This document shows, in pieces, positions 5,088 through 6,899 of a stretch of DNA of 6,899 bases. This DNA comes from Clostridiales bacterium (GTDB lineage Bacteria > Bacillota > Clostridia > Christensenellales > Aristaeellaceae): assembly GCA_004552515.1 (NCBI GenBank), contig SFOF01000118.1, positions 1 through 6,899 on the forward strand, written 5' to 3'. How positions within the stretch are numbered: the first letter of the stretch is position 1; each line of letters begins with the position of its first letter. The notes beneath the pieces were generated by a model. It worked only from the letters and a program-made list of their open reading frames with translations, did no database searches and had not been told where the DNA came from. A program made the translations under genes and the position numbers.

Positions 5088-6243
5088 AGACCTCAATTTC
5101 GTAGCGGTTCAGCGCGCCCTTGAACGGCGCGTACACGACGATATGCCCGCGCGAATCCTCGTATACGCCGTGGTTGGTGTAGTCCGCCGCGCCTTCCCGC
5201 GCCCGGTCGATCACACGCACGCTTTCGCGAATGACGCAGCAGCGCGTCCGGTCGATCTCGGCGATGCACAGCGGCGCGCGCGGGCCGTTGCCCTCGGGAT
5301 TGCGCGCGTTGATCACGCCGATATAGTACAGCCGCCCGCTCGAGTGCGCCCAGAGCTTGGGCACGCTGGAGGACGAGTACATCACGCCGCCGTCGTCGTA
5401 GTCAAGCGGCCGCGCGGCGCTCCAATGCCGCCCGTCGTCCTCCGAGACGGCGTAAAACTTGCGCCCGATCAGATCGCGCTCGCGCTTATAGTTCGAGGCG
5501 CGCATCACCATCAGCACACGCCGCCCGTCCAGCCGCGCGAACGTCGGCTCGAACACGCCGCGCGTCGATTCCTCCGGCGAAACGCGGACGTAATCGCCCA
5601 TATCCCAGTCGTAATCCAGCCGTTCCTCGTTCCACGCCGCCCTCAGCGCGCCCGACTGAAAGAAGTGAAAGCCCGCCGGCTCGATCAGCCCGCCGCCTTC
5701 GTCCGTCATCTGGCATTGCAGCGCCACGAGCAGCGCGCCGTCCGACGCGCGCAGCGTCTGCGAGGCCATGCTCAGCGCGAAGTTGCGCCCGAACACCACG
5801 TCCGGAATCGGCGCGTCCGGCGTGCGCCCCGGCAGCACGACATAGCGCTTGTCGGTAAACGTGCGGCCGCCGTCGAAGGAAAGGCGATAGTACAGGCGGC
5901 TCTTGCGCTTTGTGCTCTCGTAACAGCCGGCCTCCCAGAACATTTCATTGCCGGTGAAGAGGATCACCTCCGCCGCCGCGTCGGCATAGAGCGCGGCGTT
6001 CCCGCCCATCTTGACCATGCTGCCCTGCCGGTCATAGCGGAAGGACTTTTCGATAAAGCCGGCGCGCGCCCAGCGCTTTCCCTCGTCCTCGCTGCGCCAG
6101 AGCATATTGCCCACGCCGCTGTCCGAGCCGTCCGAAACCGACGCGGCCATGAGCAGCGCGCCGTCCTGAGTATAGGCGAACGTCGCGCCCAAGAGCGCAT
6201 AGCCCTCCTCGCGGATCTGTTCCTGCGTCAGCGCGATCGTCAT
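5086..6243 (-). CDS. BNR/Asp-box sialidase-like beta-propeller protein, 385 aa
   Basis: A predicted beta-propeller of the sialidase superfamily. Three Asp-box repeats (S-x-D-x-G-x-x-W/F) are visible: SEDEGKRW (51-58), SFDGGRTF (122-129) and SEDDGRHW (267-274). EPTFARLDGRRVLMVMRAS (232-250) matches the central sialidase segment that carries the catalytic glutamate and the second arginine; R322 in GPRAPLCIAEID could be the third. The N-terminal FRIP motif holding the first arginine of true sialidases is not seen; its place is taken by LGATFAYTQDGALL. Genuine sialidase activity is therefore doubtful. There is no signal peptide, so it is probably cytoplasmic. GGGGAGG seven bases upstream supports the ATG. 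That ATG overlaps the stop of the upstream AAC(3)-like gene by 4 bp (ATGA), implying coupled translation. A neuraminidase-like hydrolase or lyase on another sugar acid is possible. Confidence 0.82.
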   Translation of the reverse strand: MTIALTQEQIREEGYALLGATFAYTQDGALLMAASVSDGSDSGVGNMLWRSEDEGKRWARAGFIEKSFRYDRQGSMVKMGGNAALYADAAAEVILFTGNEMFWEAGCYESTKRKSRLYYRLSFDGGRTFTDKRYVVLPGRTPDAPIPDVVFGRNFALSMASQTLRASDGALLVALQCQMTDEGGGLIEPAGFHFFQSGALRAAWNEERLDYDWDMGDYVRVSPEESTRGVFEPTFARLDGRRVLMVMRASNYKRERDLIGRKFYAVSEDDGRHWSAARPLDYDDGGVMYSSSSVPKLWAHSSGRLYYIGVINARNPEGNGPRAPLCIAEIDRTRCCVIRESVRVIDRAREGAADYTNHGVYEDSRGHIVVYAPFKGALNRYEIEV

Positions 6244-6899
6244 GCGTTTTCCTCCCCGCGGCGTATTTTCAGCACCGTTTCAAAGCAGCCGCGCGCGTCA
6301 ACCAGCAGGGCAGGCGCGTCGCCCACGCGGCCATGAACCAGTGCGCCCGCGTCCTCGAGCGCCGTCTGATAGCGATTAAACGTCGCGGCGGCCGGCCCGC
6401 GGGTGATCAGCTCCTCGTGCGCCCAGGACGCGCCGTCATAGTCGGTCACCGTGATGACGCTCGAGCCGTATACCGTCGCGTCCAGATATTCGTCCACGGC
6501 GTGTATGAACGTGTTGCGCGTCAGATCCACGCCCACGAGCAGGATCTTGCCGCCCGCATCATAGAGCCGGCCATAGCTGCCGGTCATGGGCGTGCGGGTG
6601 TGCGAGAGCCGGTCGGCGCGCACAAATTCCCGCGCGCCGCTCCCGAACGCCGCCACGGAATGGGACACATGAAGCGAGCGCACGCAGGCCGTCTCCCCCG
6701 CGTCCACGGCGCGATTGGCGCGGATAACGGCCACGCAGGGCACCGTGCCGATGCAGGGCATGGTCGAGCGGACGTTGAACACAGGCCCGTCCTCGCGGAT
6801 ATTGCGGAAAGTGTGCGTCGGGATCAGCAGCAGCCCCTCGGGCACGGCGGCGCGCATCGCGTCGATAAAGACGTCCGCGCCGGTGCTGCCCGCCGCGTC
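6240..6899 (-). CDS. AAC(3)-family N-acetyltransferase (5' end beyond window)
   Basis: The frame is open to the right edge: 219 residues are visible and the true start lies outside. An internal ATG at 6857 is not the start, because the upstream codons (STGADVFIDA) continue the family pattern. Recognisable family segments are EGLLLIPTHTF (21-31 of the visible part), RSLHVSHSVAAFG (74-86; family form RSxHPxHSxxAxG, here with Val for Pro), KILLVGVDLTRNTFIHAVDE (118-137; family form LLLGV...T.LH.AE) and the glycine-serine loop MTGSYGRLYD. The fold transfers acetyl from acetyl-CoA to an amino group. Classical members inactivate aminoglycosides at the 3-amino position, but many chromosomal members have no demonstrated resistance role. 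The coupled sialidase-like gene downstream suggests an amino-sugar or nucleotide-sugar substrate; that is inference. Confidence 0.85.
   Translation of the reverse strand, partial: DAAGSTGADVFIDAMRAAVPEGLLLIPTHTFRNIREDGPVFNVRSTMPCIGTVPCVAVIRANRAVDAGETACVRSLHVSHSVAAFGSGAREFVRADRLSHTRTPMTGSYGRLYDAGGKILLVGVDLTRNTFIHAVDEYLDATVYGSSVITVTDYDGASWAHEELITRGPAAATFNRYQTALEDAGALVHGRVGDAPALLVDARGCFETVLKIRRGEENA

Noticed and set aside
5143..6336. 397-codon plus-strand open frame
   Set aside because: Antisense to the well-supported sialidase-like gene; Arg/Ala/His-rich composition typical of GC-rich antisense frames.
6240..6899. Acquired aminoglycoside-resistance gene
   Set aside because: Family membership alone does not show resistance. 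There is no mobile element, and the gene is coupled to a sialidase-like gene in ordinary chromosomal context.

Overview
The window looks like origin-proximal chromosome from a GC-rich member of the Bacillota, probably a Clostridia lineage. ParA and ParB are of the chromosomal Soj/Spo0J type, genes begin after strong GGAGG-like Shine-Dalgarno sites, promoters are sigma-A-like, and an AzlCD exporter and an AAC(3)-fold protein of the kind common in gut Firmicutes lie nearby. Coding regions prefer G or C at the third codon position. The taxonomic assignment is inference.

Layout. (1) Positions 1-702, minus strand: a GNAT acetyltransferase followed by the first 80 residues of a secreted protein that runs off the left edge. 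(2) Positions 703-1859: about 1.15 kb without a convincing long gene. It holds a minus-strand promoter (1750-1778), a possible 28-residue ORF with a near-ideal ribosome-binding site (1516-1602), several hairpins and short repeats, and a minus-strand intrinsic terminator (932-960). This is the least explained part of the window. (3) Positions 1860-3642, plus strand: a clear promoter and the parA-parB operon for chromosome segregation. (4) Positions 3688-4931, plus strand: an intergenic hairpin and promoter, then azlC-azlD with a 4-bp overlap, encoding a branched-chain amino-acid exporter, closed by a long two-part hairpin. (5) Positions 5039-6899, minus strand, convergent with azlD: a BNR/Asp-box sialidase-like protein translationally coupled to an upstream AAC(3)-family N-acetyltransferase whose start lies beyond the right edge.

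How the genes work together. ParB is expected to load on parS sites and stimulate the ParA ATPase, segregating origins. AzlC and AzlD form one two-subunit permease. The sialidase-like and AAC(3)-like proteins overlap by 4 bp and are probably made together; the pairing suggests a carbohydrate or amino-sugar modification role rather than drug resistance, but the substrate cannot be read from sequence. No parS site, DnaA-box cluster, tRNA, rRNA, insertion sequence or CRISPR array was recognised.

I do not see a proven novel system. The best candidate for something undescribed is the minus-strand transcription unit in region 2: promoter, small ORF, hairpins and terminator but no long ORF.
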